Below, in pieces: positions 45,180 through 52,907 of a stretch of 64,000 nt of DNA. A program made the translations under genes and the position numbers. This DNA comes from Gemmatimonadota bacterium. Lineage in GTDB: Bacteria > JAAXHH01. The notes beneath the pieces are model-generated. The model saw only the letters and a list, made by a program, of their open reading frames with translations, searched no databases and was not told the origin of the DNA. The stretch is from NCBI GenBank assembly GCA_009838645.1, contig VXRC01000017.1, forward strand, positions 1-64,000, given 5' to 3'. The stretch's first letter is position 1; every line of letters begins with the position of its first letter.

Positions 45180-46424
45180 TTAGGATCGCTCGAAAACCTC
45201 CCGGGCTGCCGCCACGCCCGCGCCTTCTTCCACCGCCCATCCCATCCGGTCCAGGGTCTGCTCCAGCGCCGAGATCGTACGCAGCACGTGCCCGGGTACG
45301 GCCATGAAGCCCATGGTGCCGATCCGGGCGAGGCTGCTGAGCGCGATCCCGTGTTCTTCGAAGAGGATCCGATTCAACGCGGTCGCGTCGAGGTGGTCCG
45401 GCAGTGCGATGCGCGTCGCCACCGGTGCGGCCGACGCCTCCGTCGCGGCCACGATCCCGAGTCCCAGGGCCCGCAATGCCGCGTGCACCGCCCTGGAGGC
45501 GACGTACTGGCGGCGGTAAACCCGGTCCGGCCCCTCGTCCATGATGGCCTTCAGCGAGGCGTGCAGCCCCGCGACCAGGGTGTATGACGCATGGGGGCCA
45601 TGGACGGGCCAGTCCCTGGGATGGGGTTGTCGCGCACGTGGGACGCCGCCCTTTTCGACCGCGCCGTACCCCATCGCGGCCCCTCCTTCCATGCCGTAGC
45701 GCCGCCAGGAGTGGAGATCGAGGCACATGGCCCGCGGCGCGCTGCGAAGGTTTTCGATCTTGTCCCAGGCTTTTTCGCTGGCCGCCACGATCGCGAGGCC
45801 CTGGGGCGCGTTCAGGCACTTCTGGGTCGTGGTGACCATCAGGTCGATGCCCCATTCGTCGACGCGCACCTCGACCCCTCCAAAGGACGAAACGCAGTCC
45901 ACCATGTAGATCATATCGGGGAACTCGTCCTTCAACATGCGCCCGACGGCCTCGATGGGATTCAGCGTGCCGGTCGTGGTTTCGCAATGGACCAGCGCGA
46001 CCTGCCTGATTTCCGGGTCCTCGAGAAGGTGCCCGCGGATCGTTTCCGGGTCGACCGACTGTCCTTCCTCGAGGGCGATCTCGGTCGTGTCCCCGCCCGC
46101 GAACCTGGCCAGTTCCGTAAGCAGCCGCCCGAAGACGCCGGTCTGTACCGTCAGCACGCGGTCGCCGGACTCCACGGTGCCGAGCATGGCCGCTTCCAGG
46201 CCGTACACGGCGGATCCCGGTATGAGCATGGGACCGTTCCCCGTGTGCATCAGTTCTTTAAGCATGAGGCAGGTTTCTTTTTCGATCTCGGGGTAATGGG
46301 AATAGTAGACCGGTTCCACGAGCTGCTCCCCGATGGCCGCGAGGCAGGCGGGCGAAAGGGGCGTCTGCCCGCAACTCATGTTGATGCGCTGTTCCGTCTG
46401 AACGGCGGCTTGTTCTCCGGTCAT
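45180..46424 (-). CDS. Class V aminotransferase (alanine-glyoxylate / serine-pyruvate type)
   Basis: A 414-residue PLP enzyme. Landmarks are INMSCGQTPLSPACLAAIG at the N-terminus, YMVDCVSSFGGVEV with the pyridine-nitrogen Asp, the Schiff-base lysine in TTTQKCLNAPQG, and a C-terminal domain ending near FEVF. The motif set is close to alanine-glyoxylate or serine-pyruvate aminotransferases. A GAGGAGG site precedes the ATG. It lies 21 bases downstream of the third peptide-binding protein gene on the same strand, so one transcript is likely. Substrates are inferred from family only. Confidence 0.9.
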   Translation of the reverse strand: MTGEQAAVQTEQRINMSCGQTPLSPACLAAIGEQLVEPVYYSHYPEIEKETCLMLKELMHTGNGPMLIPGSAVYGLEAAMLGTVESGDRVLTVQTGVFGRLLTELARFAGGDTTEIALEEGQSVDPETIRGHLLEDPEIRQVALVHCETTTGTLNPIEAVGRMLKDEFPDMIYMVDCVSSFGGVEVRVDEWGIDLMVTTTQKCLNAPQGLAIVAASEKAWDKIENLRSAPRAMCLDLHSWRRYGMEGGAAMGYGAVEKGGVPRARQPHPRDWPVHGPHASYTLVAGLHASLKAIMDEGPDRVYRRQYVASRAVHAALRALGLGIVAATEASAAPVATRIALPDHLDATALNRILFEEHGIALSSLARIGTMGFMAVPGHVLRTISALEQTLDRMGWAVEEGAGVAAAREVFERS

Positions 46425-46445
46425 ATCGGGCCTCCTCGCCTGTCC

Positions 46446-48176
46446 TCAGTGCTCACCGATGTAGACCTCGGTCCACATCAAGCTACCGACCGTGCCGTCG
46501 GGCCGCTTCGAGTACCCCTTCAACCAGGGCTTGCGCAGGCCGTAACCGATCGGATGGTATACGAATGCCCCGCCGTAGTCGGACACCAGGACCCGTTCGG
46601 CCTGTCTGTACATCTTCGTGCGCCTGGCGGGATCGGTTTCCCCGATTGCCCGGTCCACGAGATCGTCGAAGGCGGGATTCGTCCAGTCCTGGCGTTGCGC
46701 TCCCCGCGGCCGGGAATGCCAGGTCATGTCCAGCATATTCCTCGGGTCCAGGTAGTCCGCGCCCCAGGCGATGAATCCGAGGGGAATCCGCCAGTCGAAA
46801 AGGGCGCTCATGTAGGAACCCATGTCGGCGCTGCGGAAGGTGATGTTCACCCCGATATGATTACTCGACATCCCCTGGATCGCCTCGGCGATGCGGCGGG
46901 TGATGGGATTGGGCGCCCGCAGCCAAGTTTCGACGGTCGGGAATCCCCTTCCACGCGGGTAACCGGCCTCGGCCATGAGCTGCCTGGCCCGGTCCGGATC
47001 ATAGCCCTGCAACGGTTCATATTCCGGCCCCGCGTAGGCATCGAACCCGGGTGGTATCATGGAGTAGGCCGGGATGCCCGCGCCCTGGAGAATCACGCGG
47101 CAGATCGACTCGCGGTCGATGATCCGGGCAAATGCTTCCCTCACCCGAATGTCATTGAAGGGCGGTTCCAGGGTCCTGAAAATGAAGTACCAGGTCTGGT
47201 AACTCGGCGAACGGACGATCTCCTTGCCGAGCCGGGGGTCGCTCTGGATGCGCTGAAGCTCCGCCAGGTCGACCGCTTCCATGTCCACTTCGTCGTTCTC
47301 GTAGGGCAGGATATTGGCCGCCGCGGGCTCCCGGAACAGTTGGACGACCTGTTCCAGATAGGGTTTGTGGGGACCGTTGTACATGGGATCCGGCACGTAC
47401 TTGATATGGCTGCCGGAGATCCACTCGGCCATCTTGAAGCCGCTGTTGGTAACGATCTTGCCCTGCTCGGTCCATTTGCGGCCGTACTTCTCCACCGCCC
47501 AGCGCGGCGCGGGGAAGGTGTCCGGAAAGGATATGATGTACAGCAGGTAGGGCGTCGGCTGTTCGGTCTCGATGACCAGGGTCAGGTCGTCCAGCGCACG
47601 GACGCCCAGTTGCGCCAAGTCCTCGATCTGCCCCTGGTTGATCGCCCGGGCATTCTTGAAGTCGTAGTAGAAATTCGCGTAGATGTTCGCCGACGCGGGA
47701 TCGATGTTCCGCCGGAAGGTATACACGAAGTCGTGGGCGGTGACCGGTCGTCCGTCGCTCCACCGGGCGCCGGGACGCAGATAAAAGGTCCAGGACAGGC
47801 CGTCCTCGGACCGTTCGTAGCGCTCGGCGGCCCCCGGGACGGGCTGCATGAACTCATCGCGCCACATCAGCATTTCGAAGGGCCTCATCACCAGCCCCTC
47901 GTCATCATATGGATGGATGCCGGAGTCGATGCTGCGCGGCTCCATGTTCATCACGCGGAGGACCTGCCGGGACAGGGGAGCGGCATCGGGCGGCATGACC
48001 TTGCCCACCGAGTTCGTCAGCTGGTTCTGACCGGGCTGGCCGGACTGGCCGGGCTGACCGGGCTGGCCGGGCTGACCGGGCTGACCGGGCTGACCGGGCT
48101 GACCGGAGGATAGGGAGACGACGGCCAGGGTCGCCAGGCCGGCGATCAGGGGGACCAATAGACGCACCGGACACAT
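46446..48176 (-). CDS. Peptide ABC transporter substrate-binding protein with Gly-Gln-Pro linker (SBP family 5)
   Basis: Preferred start ATG 48176 gives a 576-residue protein: a signal (CPVRLLVPLIAGLATLAVV), then a Gly-Gln-Pro repeat segment, then TNSVGKVMPPDAAPLSRQVL and the family-5 core (WTFYLRPGARWSDGRPVTAHDF, ENDEVDMEAVDLAELQRIQ, PFNDIRVREAFARIIDRESI). A longer frame starts at 48254, but that stretch overlaps the attL copy and has no ribosome-binding site I trust. Without nearby permeases it is an orphan binding protein. The GQP linker probably extends the binding domain from the membrane (inference). Confidence 0.88.
   Translation of the reverse strand: MCPVRLLVPLIAGLATLAVVSLSSGQPGQPGQPGQPGQPGQPGQSGQPGQNQLTNSVGKVMPPDAAPLSRQVLRVMNMEPRSIDSGIHPYDDEGLVMRPFEMLMWRDEFMQPVPGAAERYERSEDGLSWTFYLRPGARWSDGRPVTAHDFVYTFRRNIDPASANIYANFYYDFKNARAINQGQIEDLAQLGVRALDDLTLVIETEQPTPYLLYIISFPDTFPAPRWAVEKYGRKWTEQGKIVTNSGFKMAEWISGSHIKYVPDPMYNGPHKPYLEQVVQLFREPAAANILPYENDEVDMEAVDLAELQRIQSDPRLGKEIVRSPSYQTWYFIFRTLEPPFNDIRVREAFARIIDRESICRVILQGAGIPAYSMIPPGFDAYAGPEYEPLQGYDPDRARQLMAEAGYPRGRGFPTVETWLRAPNPITRRIAEAIQGMSSNHIGVNITFRSADMGSYMSALFDWRIPLGFIAWGADYLDPRNMLDMTWHSRPRGAQRQDWTNPAFDDLVDRAIGETDPARRTKMYRQAERVLVSDYGGAFVYHPIGYGLRKPWLKGYSKRPDGTVGSLMWTEVYIGEH
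48027..48107. repeat. Nine 9-bp tandem repeats encoding Gly-Gln-Pro
   Basis: Units ctgaccggg or ctggccggg occur nine times in a row. On the coding strand they yield repeated Gly-Gln-Pro (one Gly-Gln-Ser) after the signal peptide. Confidence 0.95.
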
Positions 48177-48231
48177 AGGACGCCTTCCGGATGACGTGGA
48201 CGGATATGTAAATCGTGATTTGAGGTTGGAA

Positions 48232-48252
48232 TGCCGAAGCGCGGATTCGAAC
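48232..48252. repeat. attL: 21-bp copy of the tRNA-Leu 3' end
   Basis: It begins tgccgaagcgcgg and ends attcgaac; it is identical to 53109-53129. It marks the left boundary of the element. Confidence 0.95.
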
Positions 48253-48395
48253 AACTCCCGTAACCCGCTTTTGCCCTTTAGGTTACGTTTCTCGATAATA
48301 AACTTTTATAACGTTCGTTAATCCATGCTACGGCGAAGGCACTGTATTTGTAATGTAAAATCCCAGGCGGCATGGGGCAACCCTGAAAAAAGATG

Positions 48396-48456
48396 TTGAC
48401 TTGTCCATATTGTCATATTATTATGGACAGCAAGGACATCATGGACAATCAGGACA
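48396..48456 (+). promoter_or_regulatory. Strong promoter with palindrome and phased GGACA repeats
   Basis: TTGACT (48396-48401), a 17-base spacer and TATTAT (48419-48424) form a strong sigma-70-type promoter. An inverted repeat TGTCCATA (48402-48409) and TATGGACA (48422-48429) covers spacer and -10. GGACA recurs at 48425, 48434, 48443 and 48452, exactly nine bases apart. The promoter faces the 118-residue regulator-like gene and may be autoregulated (inference). Confidence 0.8.
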
Positions 48457-48479
48457 GACCCATATCAGGAGGAGATATC

Positions 48480-48836
48480 ATGGTACGGGAACAGCTTGTC
48501 ACCATCGACGCGGCTTCGTATCTGGTTGCTCGAGGCCGTGACGCGATTATCAAAGCTATGCAACGCGACCGAATCAAGAACGAGCATACGTTGAGAATCG
48601 GCGAAACATCGAAGGTAACGTTGCTGCCACTTTTTGAGGTCCTGAATTACTGGGCTGAGCAAGGCGTTCATAACTGGTTCAAGAGACGGTTAGAGGACAT
48701 CAAATGTACGAGTTTTGTTGTCACGACTGAAGAAGGCGAGTGGGAAATCTTTCCGGGTCAAATCGATATCTACTCCGCAGACATCCTGAGGGAAAGGCTC
48801 GAAAAAATGCGGGAGGCCGACAGTGAATCAAAGTGA
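48480..48836 (+). CDS. Small HTH-like protein, first gene of the element
   Basis: A 118-residue protein starting at ATG 48480, seven bases after AGGAGG; a longer frame at 48393 would run through the promoter. The N-terminal half (VTIDAASYLVARGRDAIIKAM, then QRDRIKNEHTLRIGETSKV) reads like an excisionase or MerR-type winged helix-turn-helix, but the match is loose. The C-terminal half (SFVVTTEEGEWEIFPGQIDI) is unrecognised. Located directly after a promoter with palindromic and phased repeats, it is a candidate autoregulator. It overlaps the AlpA-like gene by 14 bases. Confidence 0.65.
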   Translation: MVREQLVTIDAASYLVARGRDAIIKAMQRDRIKNEHTLRIGETSKVTLLPLFEVLNYWAEQGVHNWFKRRLEDIKCTSFVVTTEEGEWEIFPGQIDIYSADILRERLEKMREADSESK

Positions 48837-49005
48837 CCGGTTGCTTACGAGGGCTCAGGTCCAGGATCGCCTCGCTATTTCGCGGAGCACGTTGCTTCGC
48901 TGGGTAGAATCCGGCCGATTTCCAAAGCCGGTCAGACTCGGCGAGCGGAGCCTCCGATGGTACGAGGACGAGATCACGTCCTGGATCGACCGCCGAGGGT
49001 CGTAA
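48823..49005 (+). CDS. AlpA family phage-type regulator / excisionase-like protein
   Basis: A 60-residue protein with an AlpA-type helix-turn-helix: LLTRAQVQDRLAISRSTLLR, then WVESGRFPKPVRLGERSLRW and a C-terminal EDEITSWIDRR tail, the canonical AlpA sequence. The start is GTG 48823, preceded by GGGAGG. AlpA proteins activate excision or regulate integrase expression in P4-like elements, which fits its place within this tRNA-inserted element. It overlaps the preceding gene by 14 bases, so translation is likely coupled. Confidence 0.88.
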   Translation: MNQSDRLLTRAQVQDRLAISRSTLLRWVESGRFPKPVRLGERSLRWYEDEITSWIDRRGS

Positions 49006-49412
49006 GACGAAGTTTAGTAAGTGCAGTTCTGGCCATCCGGTGTCGGTGATCCGCGAGAGCTGGGCGTGCACGCGGGGCGGACGGCGGGCAGGTGGTCTTG
49101 ATCGAAGCCGATACCGTGAGGCGCTGAATTCGGCAGCCGCAGGCGAAGCAGGGAGCGGCAGCGGCGGGCCGGGAGGTCTCCGTCCAAGAGTCCCTGACCC
49201 CACAGGCAGACCATAAACTCGTCGTGTGGGGGCGTTCCGTCACTTGCATCTCGGAACGCGGATCCACCACGCGCACACGCGCGAAAAAAGGCTGTTGCGT
49301 CCGTCTTCCATGAGCAAAGAACTGACTCCCTCTATATACACTACAGTCCTTAGAGGGCAGGCAAATTTCGTGAATCACCGATATTTACCGATTCGGTGAA
49401 AGGAGAGGTACC
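49006..49412. promoter_or_regulatory. 407-bp spacer with a 7-bp inverted repeat before the DUF3102-like gene
   Basis: I see no convincing gene in this gap; the minus-strand frames here look like shadows. Near its right end TCACCGA (49375-49381) and TCGGTGA (49393-49399) form an inverted repeat with an 11-base centre, directly before the AGGAGAGG and ATG of the next gene. It may be an operator. Confidence 0.5.
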
Positions 49413-50006
49413 ATGAGCAGCTTGACGAAGATGGGTGAGATTGACCAGGCCGTGGATCGGAGCCTCAATGAATTGCGAAGCCTAGGCCGTCGCGCCGTCA
49501 AGGAGACGTATACTCTCGGCGTCTGGCTCACGAAGGCAAAGCGGGAACTACCTCACGGCGAGTTTTGGAAGTGGCACGAAGCGAAGCGGCTCACAAAGGA
49601 CCTGTTGGTCCGGGCCATGAAGCTAGCTCGCCAACAAGAGTCGCAAATTGCGACTCTTGAAACGGTCCAAGCCGCCCTCGAGGGAGCACCGAAACGCCTG
49701 ACGACGGTGGACAAGGCGGAGATGGAAAAGGCTGCCGTTCGGACGGAGATCGATGAACTGAAACGCCAGATCGCAGAGGCGAAGAAGGAGATCGCCGTGA
49801 TGGAGGCCAGGAGGCCGGACCTCTACGAAAAGGCCTGTGCTGTGAGCGGGAAGGAGGAGGTAGACCGTAACCTGACCAAGCTCGATGATATGCAGAAACG
49901 CCTCCGCGAGTGCCAGGCCGCATCACTTGAGGAGGCGAAGGAATTGGCCATAAAGGAGGAGGGAGCAAACCTACGGCGGCAGATTCGGAAACTCAAAGCA
50001 GCATGA
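49413..50006 (+). CDS. DUF3102-like coiled-coil protein
   Basis: A 197-residue protein. The N-terminal third resembles DUF3102-type phage or island proteins (LGRRAVKETYTLGVWL, LPHGEFWKWHEA), and the rest is a strongly charged heptad-like coiled coil (KAAVRTEIDELKRQIAEAKK onward). AGGAGAGG lies a few bases before ATG 49413. The function is not known; DUF3102 proteins are common on phages and plasmids. Its stop overlaps an ATG of the next frame, but the next gene more likely starts 33 bases later. Confidence 0.7.
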   Translation: MSSLTKMGEIDQAVDRSLNELRSLGRRAVKETYTLGVWLTKAKRELPHGEFWKWHEAKRLTKDLLVRAMKLARQQESQIATLETVQAALEGAPKRLTTVDKAEMEKAAVRTEIDELKRQIAEAKKEIAVMEARRPDLYEKACAVSGKEEVDRNLTKLDDMQKRLRECQAASLEEAKELAIKEEGANLRRQIRKLKAA

Positions 50007-50035
50007 CCATCATCAACATCACAAGGAGGATCAAG

Positions 50036-50311
50036 ATGCGACTTTCATGGATTGAAGAAAACGGCAATCGGCGTTACGATGATTTCGAGATCCGAGTAGA
50101 TCGAAATGAAACCAAAGCCTGGTTTCCGGAAAGCGATTCCGAACCTACGACTATAATCCGCAGTTACTATCGCTTGTTTCGCTGCATCAACCGCAGTCAG
50201 AGTATACCCTACACCCAGTATGAAAAGTACGCTTACCTGGTTGAGGAGATTACTGCGGAAGAGCGCGAACTATTCCGGAAATGGGTTGCGCAGGAAACAG
50301 AAGGAACGTAA
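50036..50311 (+). CDS. Small protein of unknown function
   Basis: A 91-residue protein beginning MRLSWIEENGNRRYDDF. Start ATG 50036 is preceded by AAGGAGG with seven bases spacing; the upstream ATG at 50003 would overlap the previous stop codon and has a poorer site. The protein is acidic and contains no motif I recognise. It is part of the plus-strand series of element genes with short spacing. Confidence 0.6.
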   Translation: MRLSWIEENGNRRYDDFEIRVDRNETKAWFPESDSEPTTIIRSYYRLFRCINRSQSIPYTQYEKYAYLVEEITAEERELFRKWVAQETEGT

Positions 50312-50345
50312 ACAACAACCCCTCTGAGCGTGGCGGAGCCGCAAG

Positions 50346-50654
50346 GTGCGCAAGTGCGCCGAACGCCAGACCGATATTTCGATGAGGCCGAATGCTGCGC
50401 GGTACTGCGAGGCATGCGCCTACGCCCGGCTATTACGGAGACAACGGACCGCCACTGTGAAATACCGTCAGACACGGCCCCGATTTGCATACTGCTCGGA
50501 GGATCAGTCCTTCGCCGACTGGCTGGACAGGCTGCTTTTCCAACGTCCCGTGCTGTCCCCTGACCTGAACCATGAGCAGGAAACTCGGCAGCCGTTCAAC
50601 TTTCCCGAATACCTGAGATACGTCAGGAAACTCCCTTATCCCGAAAGCCTTTAA
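50346..50654 (+). CDS. Small cysteine-containing protein, possible zinc-ribbon remnant
   Basis: A 102-residue frame starting at GTG 50346. The N-terminal segment KCAERQTDISMRPNAARYCE followed by ACAYARLLRRQR resembles the zinc-ribbon pattern of phage-type CxxC...CxxC proteins, except that the second cysteine of the first pair is replaced by Arg. No ribosome-binding site is obvious. The end overlaps the HEPN-like gene on the opposite strand by 32 bases (convergent). It may be real or decayed; a competing frame exists at 50330-50563. Confidence 0.45.
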   Translation: MRKCAERQTDISMRPNAARYCEACAYARLLRRQRTATVKYRQTRPRFAYCSEDQSFADWLDRLLFQRPVLSPDLNHEQETRQPFNFPEYLRYVRKLPYPESL

Positions 50655-51462
50655 CTTCCCATTCAAAATCGCGAAAGAGCTCCATATACTTACTCCGAGT
50701 TTCACTGTCTAATCTGGATAGATCCACATTGAATCTATCAAAAACTGAATTGGCGCGTCTATAGAATGGCGTATTCGGATTAATTTCCGAATCGACATGC
50801 GAACCTATAGTTAGAAGGAGTTCGATCCTTAGCCTTTCGTGAGCTAGGAAATCACCTGCCCCTGATTGATACACCAACGTGTTGAGGAAGTGAGTACCTG
50901 GTTCCATCTTTGCCAAAACGTAGTAAATGACTATACAGATACGTTTTAAAGCATGCTTTACTTCTATGATATTCAACGGCTTTAGTGGACTTGCAGATTC
51001 ATATGGTATCGTGGTATCACGATCATGATGTGCGATACGCTTATCTCGATGTTGTCTGGCGTACTTGGCCTTCTTTTTAGCCTTCTTTACGAGTTCATCC
51101 AACTTTTTTACCCACTCGGGATCTCTGAATCTATCAGGTATTTCACGGTTCTGGTCATCTTTAATGCGAAGTGGAAGAATTCGAATAGACAAGCATTCAT
51201 GTCCCCCCATTGTCGGTCTATCAGTTAATCGTGTTATGAAAAGTATCAAACTATCTTGCATGATTTGCTGGATGAGTCCGAAAAACCTACCTCCAATTGC
51301 ATTTAACATGTTTACGTCTTTTGGATTGCCAAACAATACTCTGTATTCCTCAAATAGAACCTGAGCGTCGTGGTAGTCGCAATACAAGCCATAAAACTCA
51401 TCACCAACATCTGAACCCAGCACTTCTCTAAATCGATCTCTAGTTTCTTGTCCTGAAATCAC
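50623..51462 (-). CDS. HEPN/AbiU2-like protein, candidate RNase toxin or abortive-infection protein
   Basis: A 279-residue, highly charged, helical protein. It carries RQHRDKRIAHHDRDT near residue 140, with Arg and His separated by five residues (R-D-K-R-I-A-H), in the R-x4-6-H range of HEPN RNases and close to the AbiU2-type motif with surrounding charged helices. The start is GTG 51462, five bases after TTAGGAGG. That site overlaps the stop region of the integrase pseudogene, so both were one transcript. GC is low for this genome. Toxicity or anti-phage activity is inference; no antitoxin partner is evident. Confidence 0.65.
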   Translation of the reverse strand: MISGQETRDRFREVLGSDVGDEFYGLYCDYHDAQVLFEEYRVLFGNPKDVNMLNAIGGRFFGLIQQIMQDSLILFITRLTDRPTMGGHECLSIRILPLRIKDDQNREIPDRFRDPEWVKKLDELVKKAKKKAKYARQHRDKRIAHHDRDTTIPYESASPLKPLNIIEVKHALKRICIVIYYVLAKMEPGTHFLNTLVYQSGAGDFLAHERLRIELLLTIGSHVDSEINPNTPFYRRANSVFDRFNVDLSRLDSETRSKYMELFRDFEWEVKGFRDKGVS

Positions 51463-51463
51463 T

Positions 51464-52615
51464 TTAACCTCCTAAGAAATCATCCCACGTCTGCATTAGC
51501 GTGGTACGCTTCTACAGTAAATCGCTTCTCGAATAGGCCCGTTCGACTGCGTTACCTACTTATGAGCAAGTGCCATCTCGCACACATCGCGGGGTACATC
51601 CGTACACTAGGACGCCCAGGTCCTGAAGGATGTACGGAAGCCATGTACGGTCGTCCTTTCCCATAGACCGATCTGTTTCAATGCCTTAACCAGCGCCGCG
51701 CTTGTCATAGGCTGATGAGGGCTAACAGACGAAGGGGAATACCAGGCTGGAATCATTGCGAAGCGGTTTTGCCCGTTCAAGCACCGACAACGCGGATCGG
51801 GAAAGCGAAACGCGGTGTGGTTTGTCGGCCATCATCCGTTCTTTCGGGATCACCCAGATTGCCGTTTCAAGGTCGATCTCTCTCCACAGGGCGCCCCTTG
51901 CTTCAACGGTCCTTGAAGCCGTGTAAATCACGAACAGGATACACAGCTTCGACGGCAGGGACGATATCTCCGTTTCAATGGACTTCACCGCGGCGGGCAA
52001 TTCTCGGTAATCAATGGCCCGGTAGTTTTCCTTCACCTTTGGCATGGCGGGTAATGCGGTTTTGAATGGTTTGTCCGCGACGTTCTGCTGGACAAAACAA
52101 TGCTCCCTGCGCCAGTCCAGAATGGCACGGATTCGGCGCCGGACACGGCGACCGGTCTCCGGCTTGGAGGTCCAGATGGGTTTCAGGATTTCGAGCAGGT
52201 GGTCTTCGGTGATCCGGTCGACCGTAATGTTGCCTATCTTCGGGTAGGCGTACTTTTCAATAGCTTGAAGCCACATTTTTTCCGTATGGCGAGACTTCCA
52301 CGTGGGTTTCAGTGATTCGTAGGTATTGATTGCCGCATCTTTAAAGGTCAGCAACTGTGCCCGTTGTTTTTCGATAAGGGGATGTTTACCCTAACGGACC
52401 AGCCTTCGATTGTCCAGGGCCTGATCTCGAGCTTCGGAGAGGGTTACAACAGGGTAGGGACCGAGGCTCATGTTGACGCGGCGGCCGTCAACGACAATCC
52501 GCTGGACCCAGCTTTTTCTCCCAGTGTCTTTCACGCACAGGTATAACGTATCGTCGGCGCGAAAGAATCCGGGCTTCGAGATCGTCTTGCACTGTGCTGC
52601 GTTCAGTCTTCGCAT
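51464..52615 (-). pseudogene. P4-type tyrosine integrase, disrupted
   Basis: Reading minus-strand from 52615: an Arm/DUF4102 domain (LSEARDQAL), then a SAM-like core-binding domain and a catalytic domain. Disruptions are TAG at 52393-52391 in place of the usual Glu in VREGK, a one-base insertion near 51731-51737 after LVFP, TAG at 51609-51607 in WAS-CTDVP, a one-base deletion after ALAHK near 51560, and TAG at 51514-51512 in SDLL-KR. Stitching the frames restores a full integrase with the catalytic Arg, HGFR, ALAH and the AYSRSD tyrosine. The reconstructed stop TAA is at 51466-51464. Confidence 0.85.
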
Positions 52616-52627
52616 GTGTATATCCCC

Positions 52628-52906
52628 TTATGCCCCATACTGTCTGAATCCCCGGATCACCCAAGCCACTCCCATGCCGAAGAAGTACAGGAACAACCAG
52701 GCAATCACAAAAACCATGAACACCTTGATCCCCTCCCAGGGTCTGAATATCGGTGTCGGATCGCCCGTTTCAGGCTGGGTAAGTGATCGAATGACTTGAT
52801 CGAAGTCAACAACCCACATTTCATTATATCCCGCTACTGCGCCGATAATGATCCAGAATATGCCCAAAAATACCCATAACCGCTGCCAACCGTGAAGTTT
52901 CCTCAT
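52628..52906 (-). CDS. Small membrane protein, unknown
   Basis: A 92-residue protein with two probable membrane helices (LWVFLGIFWIIIGAVAGY and VFMVFVIAWLFLYFFGMG) and a polar loop between them. A longer frame starts at 52930, but the preferred ATG is 52906, preceded by AGGGGG. That site sits in the loop of an 8-bp hairpin (52908-52929). It lies between the integrase and tRNA-Leu. I do not recognise the family. Other possibilities are a superinfection-immunity-like or toxin-like small membrane protein; no direct evidence. Confidence 0.55.
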   Translation of the reverse strand: MRKLHGWQRLWVFLGIFWIIIGAVAGYNEMWVVDFDQVIRSLTQPETGDPTPIFRPWEGIKVFMVFVIAWLFLYFFGMGVAWVIRGFRQYGA

Positions 52907-52907
52907 G

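Noticed and set aside
48027-48107. CRISPR array suspected from the regular 9-bp repeat
   Set aside because: Units are contiguous with no spacers and lie inside a coding frame encoding Gly-Gln-Pro.
45591-48113. An 840-residue plus-strand frame over the aminotransferase and binding protein
   Set aside because: Shadow of genes on the minus strand; no recognisable family and repeated Leu-Ala-Gly from the 9-bp repeats.
49014-49378. Minus-strand frames in the element spacer (49014-49214, 48974-49378)
   Set aside because: No ribosome-binding site, Arg/Pro/Cys-rich composition and no family match; they look like chance frames.
51594-51635. A hairpin (GTACATCC with GGATGTAC and inner AGGAC/GTCCT) resembling an attachment or operator structure
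   Set aside because: It falls inside the reconstructed integrase reading frame around HGFR and CTDVP, so it is probably coding sequence.
51464-52615. Translational recoding of TAG as Glu in the integrase
   Set aside because: TAG ends several nearby host genes (polA, both large Rieske genes, etfB), and two single-base shifts also break the frame.
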